Program-made: the position numbers and the translations under genes
Origin: Stieleria magnilauensis
GTDB lineage: Bacteria > Planctomycetota > Planctomycetia > Pirellulales > Pirellulaceae
Length of the DNA: 64,000 nt
Direction of reading: 5' to 3'
Assembly: GCA_007753675.1 (NCBI GenBank)
Contig: CP036432.1
Coordinates: 4,562,394 to 4,626,393 of the forward strand
The notes under the pieces: model-generated
Seen by the model: only the letters and a program-made list of their open reading frames with translations
What the model was told of the DNA's origin: nothing
Database searches by the model: none
Part shown: positions 1 through 8,123 of the stretch, in pieces
How positions within the stretch are numbered: position 1 is the stretch's first letter
How the letters are laid out: each line of letters starts with the position of its first letter

Positions 1-197
1 GACTCTCTCACAACCCCATCGGACGGACTCGGATTGTTGGGAAGCAGGTCGATTCCATCACTGCCGGCAATCGACGTCGCCACCGCAGTCAGATCATCGA
101 GCGCACCGACCCTGATCCGCTCGCCGAGCGAGAGCGCTGCGAAGCCGAGCCAAAAGGCAAAGCGTCGCCGAGAATTGATGCCGGTGGTGGAATTCAT
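1..197 (-). CDS. Partial CDS, N-terminus with Tat-like signal
   Basis: An open frame on the minus strand starts at an ATG at 197 and runs off the left edge, so only about 65 residues are visible. The visible part begins MNSTTGINSRRRFAFWLGF, a polar stretch, a triple arginine and a hydrophobic run, as in Tat-type signal peptides. After that comes a low-complexity segment without a recognisable domain. No Shine-Dalgarno sequence is obvious. The gene is divergent from the multiheme cytochrome gene and about 490 bp away from it. The function cannot be assigned from this fragment. Confidence 0.5.
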   Translation of the reverse strand, partial: MNSTTGINSRRRFAFWLGFAALSLGERIRVGALDDLTAVATSIAGSDGIDLLPNNPSPSDGVVRE

Positions 198-689
198 CAG
201 GGGAGGCCCGAGTGCTAAGGCAACGGACGATTCATGAAGGGTCGTTTGCTCTGGCCGAGGCCCGTAGGCCCCACGTCAAACGGCTGATCATCAATTGACA
301 TCAGCCGGTTCGCGCCAGCGTGAGGCCGCCGCGTCGTTGAGGTTCACTGAGCAGGCGTTGCGATGAAGGATTCGTCGGAAATGGTCCTCAAGCGACGCGT
401 GCAGAGGCATTCACCACCGGTGGGTGACGTCCGCAATGGGCTGACCGCTACAACCGCTGTGACCTGACCGGGAATTGAGGACCAGGATCCGATCACCACC
501 AGCGGAACGTCCACCGAAAATTCTCGACGGCGTCGTCCCTTCGGGGTGACATGCGAGCCGCGTCCCGACCGATTTCGGCGTAAAAGGTGACGAAGCGGTG
601 TCGTTATTTCTTGTGGGGACAGTCAAAATGTCAGAGACTGACTGGTGCTGCCGATCGTCATGGCGCTGCCGAATCCCCAGGAGTCTGTT
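198..689. other. Intergenic region with paired repeat
   Basis: This stretch lies between two divergent genes and I see no convincing gene in it. Around 261-319 it contains an inverted pair related to sequences near 49630 and 59044 in this window: the arms are AAACGGCTGAT (278-288) and ATCAGCCGGTT (300-310). The short open frames here have no recognisable domains and no ribosome binding sites. Confidence 0.6.
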
Positions 690-1799
690 TTGAATCGTAT
701 CCCCGTCGCGGCCGTGCTGATCGTCTTGGTCGCGCTCGGCAGCATGGTCTCAAGGCACGCCCCACCCGCCGTCGCCCCCGCGGTAAAGGCGGCCGAACCG
801 ACGTATGTGGGTCGTCGAGTCTGTTTGGAATGCCACAGCGAGAACCATCAGCTGCACAGCCACCATGGCCACGCCACGACCTTTCGCAGCACCAAGGATC
901 CTGAAGTGGCCGGCAAGTTTGTCGGCAAATCGTATGACGCCGGGGAACCGTTCGGCACGTACACCTACCACGCCGACGATCAAGGCTTGTTCGTCCGCAT
1001 CCCAGAGAAGTTTGGAGATCAGCCGTTTCGCCTGGAGTACGCGCTCGGTCACAAGTCGATGACGCTGCTGTCCTTGTTGCCCGACCCGGACGAAGGAACG
1101 GTGGCGTTGGAGCATCGAGTGTCTTGGATGGCGGCGGCCGACTCATTGGGCAAAACGCCCGGCCAACATGACGGCATTCCGGAAACGGCGGCCGAACTAT
1201 TCGGCCATCGTCACGAAGGTCGAATCATGCGCAAGTGCGTGTACTGCCATGTCACGACCGGCGAGATCGTCGATCAGCAGATTGTCGACCTGACTGCCAA
1301 CGTGAACTGCGAGAAATGTCATGGGCCGGCGAGCGAACATGTTCGTCTAGCACGAGCCATGAAAACACCTCCGCCGTTCTCCGTCGGGCGCGCCGATTGG
1401 GATGCCGAATCGGAGCTGCAACTGTGTGGCGATTGCCATCGGATGCCGCGTGACATCTCGCGAAAGCAATTGCGTGAGTACCCGGATCTGTTGGCACGTT
1501 TTCAACCCGTCGGTCTGCTTCGCAGCGAGTGTTTCGTGCAATCCGGCGGACGACTGAAGTGCACGACCTGTCACAACCCTCATCAAACCATCTCAGCAAC
1601 GACTCCGCGGGAACACGAACAAAACTGCCTTGCCTGTCACGCGGAGATGTCGGAGACCAATCAGGCCGCTGCGTCGCATGTGGTCTGTCCGGTTTCACCG
1701 ACGACGGGATGCATCGAGTGTCACATGCCGGCGCTGAAGTTAGACGGATTGGGCGACGGCTTTCACGATCATTGGATCCGCGTGCGCGACGACAAATGA
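690..1799 (+). CDS. Multiheme (seven CXXCH) cytochrome c, membrane-anchored
   Basis: The protein has seven CXXCH heme c sites, at about residues 45, 183, 207, 246, 291, 313 and 341 when counted from the TTG at 690 (369 aa). The N-terminus NRIPVAAVLIVLVALG is a signal peptide or anchor, so the hemes should lie in the periplasm. The spacing, with CEKCHGPASEH and CTTCHNPH, resembles cytochrome c554-like electron carriers. I chose the TTG at 690 because AGGAG sits 6 nt upstream (679-683); in-frame GTG 645 and ATG 660 lack such a site. The stop codon overlaps the start of the next gene, which suggests coupled translation with the TPR lipoprotein. The electron donor and acceptor are unknown. Confidence 0.85.
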   Translation: MNRIPVAAVLIVLVALGSMVSRHAPPAVAPAVKAAEPTYVGRRVCLECHSENHQLHSHHGHATTFRSTKDPEVAGKFVGKSYDAGEPFGTYTYHADDQGLFVRIPEKFGDQPFRLEYALGHKSMTLLSLLPDPDEGTVALEHRVSWMAAADSLGKTPGQHDGIPETAAELFGHRHEGRIMRKCVYCHVTTGEIVDQQIVDLTANVNCEKCHGPASEHVRLARAMKTPPPFSVGRADWDAESELQLCGDCHRMPRDISRKQLREYPDLLARFQPVGLLRSECFVQSGGRLKCTTCHNPHQTISATTPREHEQNCLACHAEMSETNQAAASHVVCPVSPTTGCIECHMPALKLDGLGDGFHDHWIRVRDDK

Positions 1800-3244
1800 A
1801 ATCGACACCCAACCTTGCTGCTGGTCTGCTGTGCGTCACCGTGTTGCTACTCGTCGGCTGCCGCAACGATGCGGCGACGATCGAAACTGGCCAAACAAGT
1901 TCCAACCCTGCGACGGACGTGCCGGGCGTCGCAGACGTTGTGGTCTCGCCTGGCTCGACCGATCGAGTTCCCGAAATCGATCGCTCGCCTGTTGAGCCGA
2001 CGGGCGATCCGGCGAGTGAGTCGACACCGGCGTCGGCTGCCGTGGACGAACCACAGTTAGAGCCTGCGGAATTGCATGACGCGGCATTGACGGCGCTCGA
2101 ATCGGATGATTTAGATCGCGCGTTTGCGTTGGCCCGCAAGGCGACCTCGGCGGCACCGGACGATCCACAATCCACGTTCTTGATGGCGCGAGTGCTGGCC
2201 GAGCGCAATCGGTTTCCCGAAGCCGTCAAGATGCTCGATGACTTGTTGGTCGAGCTGCCCGACGCCCGATTACCCATTTATGGTCAGACCGCAGATTGGT
2301 TGGTCCTGCAAGGCCGCTATGACGAAGCGGAAAAACGTTACCGCGAGATTTTAAAAGAAGTCCCCGACGCCAGCATGGCTCAACGAACACTCGCGCAACT
2401 GCTGTTGCGCCAAGGGCGGCGATCGGAAGCGGCCACGTATCTTCGTCAGTTGTGCCAAAGCGGTGTCGTCGAACCATCCAACCTCAGGTCGCTGTTGCGG
2501 CTGGCTTATCCGTTTGCCGCAGACGCCAATACCGACGAACTGGAACCGATCGGTCTGCTGGGCCGAGCGAGATTTGAAATCAGCCAAGGCAACTGGCAAG
2601 ACGCGTTGCAGACGCTCAAGCAGACCGACTCAAACGATCCAGATCTTGATGCGCTCGTCGGACGTATTCACGCCCAAATGCACCTTCAAGGACAGGACAG
2701 CGAAGCGCTCACCCGATGGGCGCAATCGTCGCGGTCGACGCCGAACGATGCATCGGATTACTGGTTCGCGATGGCCACCCATCATGCCAATCAGGGTGAG
2801 CATCAAAAAGCGGTCCGGTGTCTTTGCAACGCCATCATGCGCGACCCGACCGATGCAGCGTCCTATCGGCTGATGGCTGAATCATTCCATGCATTGGACT
2901 TGGATGACCGAGCCGCCGAAGCATCCCGCCGCGCCGAGCTGATCGCCGAGACGCATCAGATCGGCGAGCAAATGGCTTCCGATCCAGACATCGACCTCGA
3001 CCAGGTCTCGCGTTTGGCCGAGTTGTTGGACGAACTGGCTCGTCCGTTGGAAGCGTTGGCGTGGCGCACCGTACGGGTCGCGCTGGAACGTTCGCGTGGG
3101 ACGCTGTCCGCCCAAGAGGCATCGCAGGCAATTGCCGAAATCAATCGCGACCGATTGCAGCGTCTGCAGTCCGGCGTGGCGAAATCGACCGAAGCGTTTC
3201 ATGCATTCTTGTGCAGTGGACACGATGGAACAAGTTCCCAATGA
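1796..3244 (+). CDS. TPR-repeat lipoprotein
   Basis: This 482-aa protein starts with a lipoprotein signal (MKSTPNLAAGLLCVTVLLLV followed by GC, lipobox LLVGC, Cys22). A Pro/Ser-rich linker follows, then helical repeats of TPR type from about residue 85 onward, for example a segment with YDEAEKRYREILKEVPDA. The ATG at 1796 overlaps the TGA of the cytochrome gene in an ATGA arrangement, so the two are probably made together. A TPR scaffold beside a multiheme cytochrome suggests a complex on the periplasmic face, but that is inference. The open frame extends upstream to 1529, which lies inside the cytochrome gene and is not the start. Confidence 0.8.
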   Translation: MKSTPNLAAGLLCVTVLLLVGCRNDAATIETGQTSSNPATDVPGVADVVVSPGSTDRVPEIDRSPVEPTGDPASESTPASAAVDEPQLEPAELHDAALTALESDDLDRAFALARKATSAAPDDPQSTFLMARVLAERNRFPEAVKMLDDLLVELPDARLPIYGQTADWLVLQGRYDEAEKRYREILKEVPDASMAQRTLAQLLLRQGRRSEAATYLRQLCQSGVVEPSNLRSLLRLAYPFAADANTDELEPIGLLGRARFEISQGNWQDALQTLKQTDSNDPDLDALVGRIHAQMHLQGQDSEALTRWAQSSRSTPNDASDYWFAMATHHANQGEHQKAVRCLCNAIMRDPTDAASYRLMAESFHALDLDDRAAEASRRAELIAETHQIGEQMASDPDIDLDQVSRLAELLDELARPLEALAWRTVRVALERSRGTLSAQEASQAIAEINRDRLQRLQSGVAKSTEAFHAFLCSGHDGTSSQ

Positions 3245-3328
3245 TAAGCATCCAATCGCGGACGACTTCACCCAATTGCGAAAGTTTGACTGCCACTCCA
3301 AGCCGCCGTCTCGGGTAAGATAAATGGC

Positions 3329-4393
3329 ATGCGAGAGGAGACCGGAATCCAGCCGAAAGCCGGGGTGGCGGAGGACGACGAGGTCGTCGACGAGTTCCTG
3401 CGTCGCGCCCCGGCGGCATTGGTCAGCTTGATCGTCCATTTGGTCGTGCTGATTGGTCTGGCATTGCTTAGCTATCGCATCGAAGTCAACGAACCGTTTG
3501 TGATCGAGATCGGTGAACCGATCGATCAGAAACCGCCCGAGATCCAGTCGATCGTGATCGACAAGATCGAACTGGATGTCGAACCGGCCGTGGAAGACGT
3601 CGTCGCCGTGCCGATCGAGCTGGACGCCATTGAGATTCAGGGGACAAACGTCCAGCCAGACGTCGACGTGGAAATCCTGTTCAGCGGCGCGTTGAAGGGC
3701 TATTCGCGGGGGTTCTCCAACCGGATTCGCGATGCGCAACTCAACGGCATCGACATCGCGGTGGTGTTTGATAGCACCGGCAGCATGAAAAGTGAAATCC
3801 ATGCGGTCAAACGACGGATCAGCGAGATCGGCAAGGTCGTCTTGGAAAAGGTCCCCAAGGCGAGGTTTTCTCTGGCGACCTATCGGGATTTAAACGAAGC
3901 CTATCTCGTCCGCGGCATTGAACTGGATAGCGACGTCCAAAAGGTGCAAAGTTTCGTCAATGCCGCGGACGCCCAGGGTGGGGGCGACCACCCCGAAGCC
4001 GTTCAGGCCGGGATGGCGTGGGCGCTCCGGACCAACCGGTTTCGCCCACAAGCTCAGAAGGTGATGCTGGTCTTTGGAGACGCGCCGCCGCATCGGTCCG
4101 ACGTGCAAACCTGTCTGGACCTGGCCAAGGAGTTCCACGGCTATGACAAGGGACGCGTTTACACCGTGACGTGCCGCAGTGCCACACCAATGCCCGAGTT
4201 CTATTTGATCGCCCAGGCCGGCGGTGGCGAAGCGTTTGTGATGAAGGACAGCGAACGGTTGATGGAGTATCTGTTGGTGATGGCGTTCGGTCCCGAACAT
4301 CGCGAACAGGTGTTGAAGTTCTTTCAGATACGAAACACCGATCGTCGGCAGCGTCCGGGGGATCGCCGATCACGCCGCCGCGGCCGAATTTAG
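3329..4393 (+). CDS. VWA-domain protein with N-terminal membrane anchor
   Basis: This 354-aa protein has one transmembrane helix at about residues 30-48, an acidic Glu/Asp/Ile-rich linker to about residue 120, and a von Willebrand factor A domain. The VWA metal site (MIDAS) starts with DSTGS at residues 148-152, and a later acidic loop (FGDAPPH) fits the third MIDAS element. The C-terminus is Arg-rich. VWA domains bind ligands through a metal ion, and a membrane-tethered form fits surface adhesion or complex assembly. The start ATG has no good ribosome binding site. It follows the TPR gene by 84 bp and could belong to the same transcript. Confidence 0.75.
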   Translation: MREETGIQPKAGVAEDDEVVDEFLRRAPAALVSLIVHLVVLIGLALLSYRIEVNEPFVIEIGEPIDQKPPEIQSIVIDKIELDVEPAVEDVVAVPIELDAIEIQGTNVQPDVDVEILFSGALKGYSRGFSNRIRDAQLNGIDIAVVFDSTGSMKSEIHAVKRRISEIGKVVLEKVPKARFSLATYRDLNEAYLVRGIELDSDVQKVQSFVNAADAQGGGDHPEAVQAGMAWALRTNRFRPQAQKVMLVFGDAPPHRSDVQTCLDLAKEFHGYDKGRVYTVTCRSATPMPEFYLIAQAGGGEAFVMKDSERLMEYLLVMAFGPEHREQVLKFFQIRNTDRRQRPGDRRSRRRGRI

Positions 4394-4506
4394 GAGTTTC
4401 ACAAACTCTCTTTTCAGCGACGGCCAGAATTTGGTACAGACCGTCGGTTGATGGATTCGGGCGGTTGCGGTTCGATTGGGCAATAGGTTTGCGAGTGTGA
4501 TCCAAA

Positions 4507-5649
4507 ATGAGAGTTTTATACGAAGGCGCGATCTTCCAGATCCTGCGTTGGGGCGGTGTGGCCCGTTACTTCAGCGAGCTGATCCACCACTTGCCAACCG
4601 ATTGCCAGCCGGCGGTGGTCGGTCCGGCCGCTGACGAGCCTGAACTTTGCAACCCACAATTGCGCTATCACGGGGTGCAAACGGAGCCATCGGTTTCCTG
4701 GCTGAGAAAACTGACGCGTGATCGCATGCAGCGTCAAATCACCCAGCAATTCGACGCCATCGACGCCGACGTGGAGCATTGGACGTACTACAGCGGCTTG
4801 TGTCGGCGGGCGATTCGGCGGGGCAACCGTCCGCTGGTCGCGACGATTCTGGACTTTGTGCACGAGGCCGTTCCGTCGCTCGATCCGACCGGCAAACACA
4901 TCGCCCTGAAATACGATGCGATTGCGGCGGCGGATCATCTGATTTGCATTTCCCAGGCGACCCACGATGAGCTGTGTGATCGCTTTCCCGATTGTCGCGG
5001 CAAGGCATCGGTGATTCCGCTCGGGACCTCTCTGTCGGACATCACGCCCGCGCCGCTGCCGGATGTCTTGACGGACAAGCCTTACGTGTTGTTCGTCGGT
5101 CGTCGCAACAGTTACAAGAACTTTGAAGTCGTTTGGAACGCGTGGAAACGATTGCGCGGCACGTTGCCCGAGGAAGCTAAACTGGTCGTGGTCGGACCGC
5201 CGATGAAACGTCGCGAGGCGGCGCAGCTGGAGTGGCGGGATGACGGCTCGGCCATTTTGATGCCGAATGTTCCCGATGCGTTGTTGCGGACGCTGTACGA
5301 GCATTCCCGTGGATTCTTGTTTCCGTCCCGCGCCGAAGGGTTCGGGTTGCCGTCGCTCGAAGCGATGTCAGCGGGTACCCCCGTGATGGTTTCCGATCTG
5401 CCGGTGATGCGTGAAGTGGTCGGCGAGTGCGGGTACTACTTTGATCCCGACGATGTCGAAATGGTTGCCCAGATGATGCGTTCGGCGCTGACCGATGCGT
5501 TGCCGATGCAGCAGGAGATCGTGCAGGCGGCGCGACAGCGGGCGGCGAGTTTCACCTGGCAGACCACGGCACAGCGCACGGCCGCGGTCTATCGAGGATT
5601 GGTGGAGAACGCCAAACCGTCCCGCGACCGATTGTTGTGTGCGGTCTAG
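4507..5649 (+). CDS. Glycosyltransferase, GT4 family
   Basis: This 380-aa protein has the two-domain layout of GT-B glycosyltransferases. The N-terminus MRVLYEGAIFQILRWGGVAR carries the glycine-rich acceptor loop. The C-terminal half holds LFVGRRNSYKN and the nucleotide-sugar site EGFGLPSLE (EX7E, about residues 277-285). GT4 enzymes use activated sugars and retain the anomeric configuration. The gene is followed 47 bp later by a methyltransferase, with a second glycosyltransferase on the opposite strand nearby. Together these suggest synthesis of a surface polysaccharide. The sugar specificity cannot be read from the sequence. Confidence 0.88.
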   Translation: MRVLYEGAIFQILRWGGVARYFSELIHHLPTDCQPAVVGPAADEPELCNPQLRYHGVQTEPSVSWLRKLTRDRMQRQITQQFDAIDADVEHWTYYSGLCRRAIRRGNRPLVATILDFVHEAVPSLDPTGKHIALKYDAIAAADHLICISQATHDELCDRFPDCRGKASVIPLGTSLSDITPAPLPDVLTDKPYVLFVGRRNSYKNFEVVWNAWKRLRGTLPEEAKLVVVGPPMKRREAAQLEWRDDGSAILMPNVPDALLRTLYEHSRGFLFPSRAEGFGLPSLEAMSAGTPVMVSDLPVMREVVGECGYYFDPDDVEMVAQMMRSALTDALPMQQEIVQAARQRAASFTWQTTAQRTAAVYRGLVENAKPSRDRLLCAV

Positions 5650-5696
5650 CTCGACTCTCATCCGCAATTCCTTTTCACCGGTCTGCAAAAGAAACA

Positions 5697-6485
5697 ATGA
5701 CGATGGACTGTCTGGTATGTCGCCACAATGCCGATTCGTTCGCCCACGCGACGATTTTGGGCAAATACGAAATTGAATACTTCCGCTGTCGGGATTGCCA
5801 CTTCATTCAGACCGAAAAACCGTATTGGTTGGAAGAGGCCTACGGCGATGCCATCATTGCTTCCGATGTCGGACTGATCGCACGCAACGAACGGTTCGCT
5901 CGGATCACCGATCTGCTGCTGCGATTCATTTATCCCAAGGCCTTTCATTGCCTGGACTATGGCGGCGGCTACGGGATGTTCACGCGAATGATGCGTGACC
6001 GCGGACACCATTTTCTGCATCGTGACCCGTACTGTCAAAACCTGTTTGCCGCGGGGTTGGAAGCCGAATCGTCTGCCAACGGATTTGATTTTTTGACAGC
6101 GTTTGAGGTTTTTGAACACTTTGAAAATCCGCACAGGGAATTGCAACGGATGGATGCGACGGCCGATCACTGGCTGATCTCCACCGAGCCGGTTCCCGAT
6201 CCCGCCCCGCAACCCGATCAGTGGTGGTACTACGTCTTGGACGGCGGCCAACACATCAGTCTGTGGTCCAAGCGGGCGTTGCAGACCGTCGCGGCGCACT
6301 ATGGGCGTCAACTGGTTTCCTATCGCGGGATACACCTGATGAGTCAATCAAAGATCAACCCGCTGTGGGTCACCCAGATCTTGAGAGACAAAGCCAGCCG
6401 AGTCCTAACCCCATTCCGGCGGCGAAGGTCCTTGTTGCAAGACGACTTTCAACGGGCCGTCGCCACGGTACGTCGCGCGGCGTGA
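5697..6485 (+). CDS. Class I SAM-dependent methyltransferase with N-terminal Cys knuckles
   Basis: This 262-aa protein starts MTMDCLVCRHNADSF and has two CXXC-type pairs (CLVC and CRDC), probably a small zinc-binding head. A Rossmann methyltransferase follows, with motif I DYGGGYGMF at about residues 84-92 and an acidic post-motif region FEVFEHFENP. The HWLISTEP strand and later elements fit the methyltransferase-11/23 type fold. The frame opens further upstream at 5637, but that overlaps the glycosyltransferase gene. The ATG at 5697 is the natural start. The location suggests modification of a sugar or polysaccharide precursor. Confidence 0.8.
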   Translation: MTMDCLVCRHNADSFAHATILGKYEIEYFRCRDCHFIQTEKPYWLEEAYGDAIIASDVGLIARNERFARITDLLLRFIYPKAFHCLDYGGGYGMFTRMMRDRGHHFLHRDPYCQNLFAAGLEAESSANGFDFLTAFEVFEHFENPHRELQRMDATADHWLISTEPVPDPAPQPDQWWYYVLDGGQHISLWSKRALQTVAAHYGRQLVSYRGIHLMSQSKINPLWVTQILRDKASRVLTPFRRRRSLLQDDFQRAVATVRRAA

Positions 6486-6588
6486 TGCGGCGTAGGGCGG
6501 ATTGTCCTTCGTGTCTGCTCCTTTCACGACCGCGACGCCACGGCGGTGACTCTTGACGATTTAGCGGGATTGCCTCCGAGCCCCGTGG

Positions 6589-7872
6589 TTACCGCTTGAT
6601 CAAATCCGCCAACTCCTTGGCGGCGGTGGCGATGGAATGTTTTTCGTCGACGCCGCGCCGGCCGGCTTCGGCCAGCGCGCGTCGTCGGCTCGGATCCGCT
6701 TTCAGTTCTTCGATCGCGGCGCAGAGGGCATCGATGCTGTCCGGGGCGACCAACACACCGCCGCCGGTGGAACGAACCAATTCACCGAAGGCACCGTGGT
6801 CGGGCATCACGACCGGTGTTCCGGCCGCCAAAGACTCCAACACAAACAATCCTTTGGGGTCTTCGTATTCGGTGGGCACGCTCAACAGATCGATGCTTTG
6901 CAGGAAACGCACCTTGCCGGCCAAATCGGGGCTGCCGTGATAGGTGAACCGGTCGGCCAGTCCCGCATCCTGTAAACGTTTTTGGAGCGAGCGCAGGTAG
7001 GGTTCGTTTCCGTTGCCCAGCCAACCGGCCGCGTGCAATGTGATGGTCGGGTCGTCGGCGGCGATGCGTTCAAAGGCTTCGACCAAGCGATGCAATCCTT
7101 TCTCCGGTGCGATGCGGGCCAGGTATCCCAAACGAAATTCGCCTGCGGACGGTTCGTTGGGTCGATCGCTCGTCCTAAACGGTGCCGGATCGATCGAGAG
7201 CGGCGTGATGACCAGTTTCTCGTCGGGAATCTCGAACAGCGCGCCCATTTTTTGGGCGTAGAACTGGCTGTGGACACAGAAGTAATCCACGTACCGGACC
7301 AGGTGGGTGCAAAGTTCGATCGCCGCACTGCGGGCCGCTTGGGGGAGATGATCGAGAAAGATGTCATCGCCCTGCAGCACCACGATCAACTTGGCGTCGG
7401 GCAACCGCTCACGCAGTTGCGGCAGTCCTCCGCCGATCAAAAGATTCGTCAGCACGACGGCGTCGGGTTTAAGCTCCGTGGTGATCCAGTCGGTCAAACG
7501 ATTGAATTCTTCGGCTTGGCGGCCGTCGGCTCCGCGCAACATCGAAACAGACAGCTCGCCGAGTTTGGCCGGATCGACGCCGCCGGCACGCCGCGTCGCC
7601 CAGCGGACCAGCATGGGAGCATCCAACAGGCCGCGGACCGGGCGGGGCAGGAACCGCAACCAGGGCATCTGTTGCAACAAATAGACGTGAATGCCGCCAA
7701 GAAACACCTTCCCAACGGCAACACTTTCTTCGTCCGTCCGAATCGGCGTGTACACCGGCTGCAGAATGCACTCGACGTCGATGGAGGCCAATGCCCGGGC
7801 AATCGCATTGTCGTGCATGCAACTGCCGCAAAACATTCCTGCAGCTCCAGCGGTCAAATACACAACTTTCAT
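6589..7872 (-). CDS. Glycosyltransferase, GT4 family
   Basis: This 427-aa protein begins MKVVYLTAGAAGMFCGSCMH, where the glycine-rich loop and a CGSC motif stand near the acceptor site. The C-terminal domain has a LGYLARIAPEKGLHRLVEAF segment typical of GT4 enzymes, and the nucleotide-sugar site is a spaced variant (EDPKGLFVLE, E-x8-E) followed by AAGTPVVMPDHGA. It is convergent with the methyltransferase gene and divergent from the ROK kinase gene. A role in glycan assembly is likely; donor and acceptor are unknown. Confidence 0.85.
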   Translation of the reverse strand: MKVVYLTAGAAGMFCGSCMHDNAIARALASIDVECILQPVYTPIRTDEESVAVGKVFLGGIHVYLLQQMPWLRFLPRPVRGLLDAPMLVRWATRRAGGVDPAKLGELSVSMLRGADGRQAEEFNRLTDWITTELKPDAVVLTNLLIGGGLPQLRERLPDAKLIVVLQGDDIFLDHLPQAARSAAIELCTHLVRYVDYFCVHSQFYAQKMGALFEIPDEKLVITPLSIDPAPFRTSDRPNEPSAGEFRLGYLARIAPEKGLHRLVEAFERIAADDPTITLHAAGWLGNGNEPYLRSLQKRLQDAGLADRFTYHGSPDLAGKVRFLQSIDLLSVPTEYEDPKGLFVLESLAAGTPVVMPDHGAFGELVRSTGGGVLVAPDSIDALCAAIEELKADPSRRRALAEAGRRGVDEKHSIATAAKELADLIKR

Positions 7873-7914
7873 GGGGGGGGTACGGATTGGGGGGAAACTG
7901 TAGGAAAACGCTCG

Positions 7915-7943
7915 TTGTGACTATAGCGGACCGTTTCTATACT
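7915..7943 (+). promoter_or_regulatory. Putative sigma70-type promoter for the ROK kinase-lepA pair
   Basis: TTGTGA (7915-7920) and TATACT (7938-7943) are separated by exactly 17 bp, matching 4/6 and 5/6 of the E. coli consensus. They point toward the gene starting at 8124 and would give a leader of roughly 170 nt. Planctomycete promoters are poorly defined, so this is a prediction from sequence alone. Confidence 0.4.
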
Positions 7944-7948
7944 CCGCC

Positions 7949-7982
7949 CTGTCAGATCCAATCAACTGTCAGATCCAATCAA
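7949..7982 (+). repeat. Two tandem 17-bp repeats in the leader
   Basis: The unit CTGTCAGATCCAATCAA occurs twice back to back (7949-7965 and 7966-7982), followed by a third partial copy starting CTGTTAG. It lies just downstream of the predicted promoter. It could be an operator or a simple slippage duplication. Confidence 0.7.
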
Positions 7983-8123
7983 CTGTTAGTCCCACCCCAC
8001 GGGCATACCCAATTACCTGGCGGTCGCGATGAAGCGGCCGCCGCGATCAACCGGCGACAACCGTAACCCACTGGAAACCCTAGGGGCGATGCGTCGGACC
8101 GTTTCTCACCCCAAAACGCAACT

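Noticed and set aside
411..626. Minus-strand small gene in the first intergenic region
   Set aside because: No signal, domain or ribosome site; it lies in a repeat-containing gap.
1529..1796. Upstream extension of the TPR gene to 1529
   Set aside because: It overlaps the multiheme cytochrome gene and puts a lipoprotein signal in the middle of the protein.
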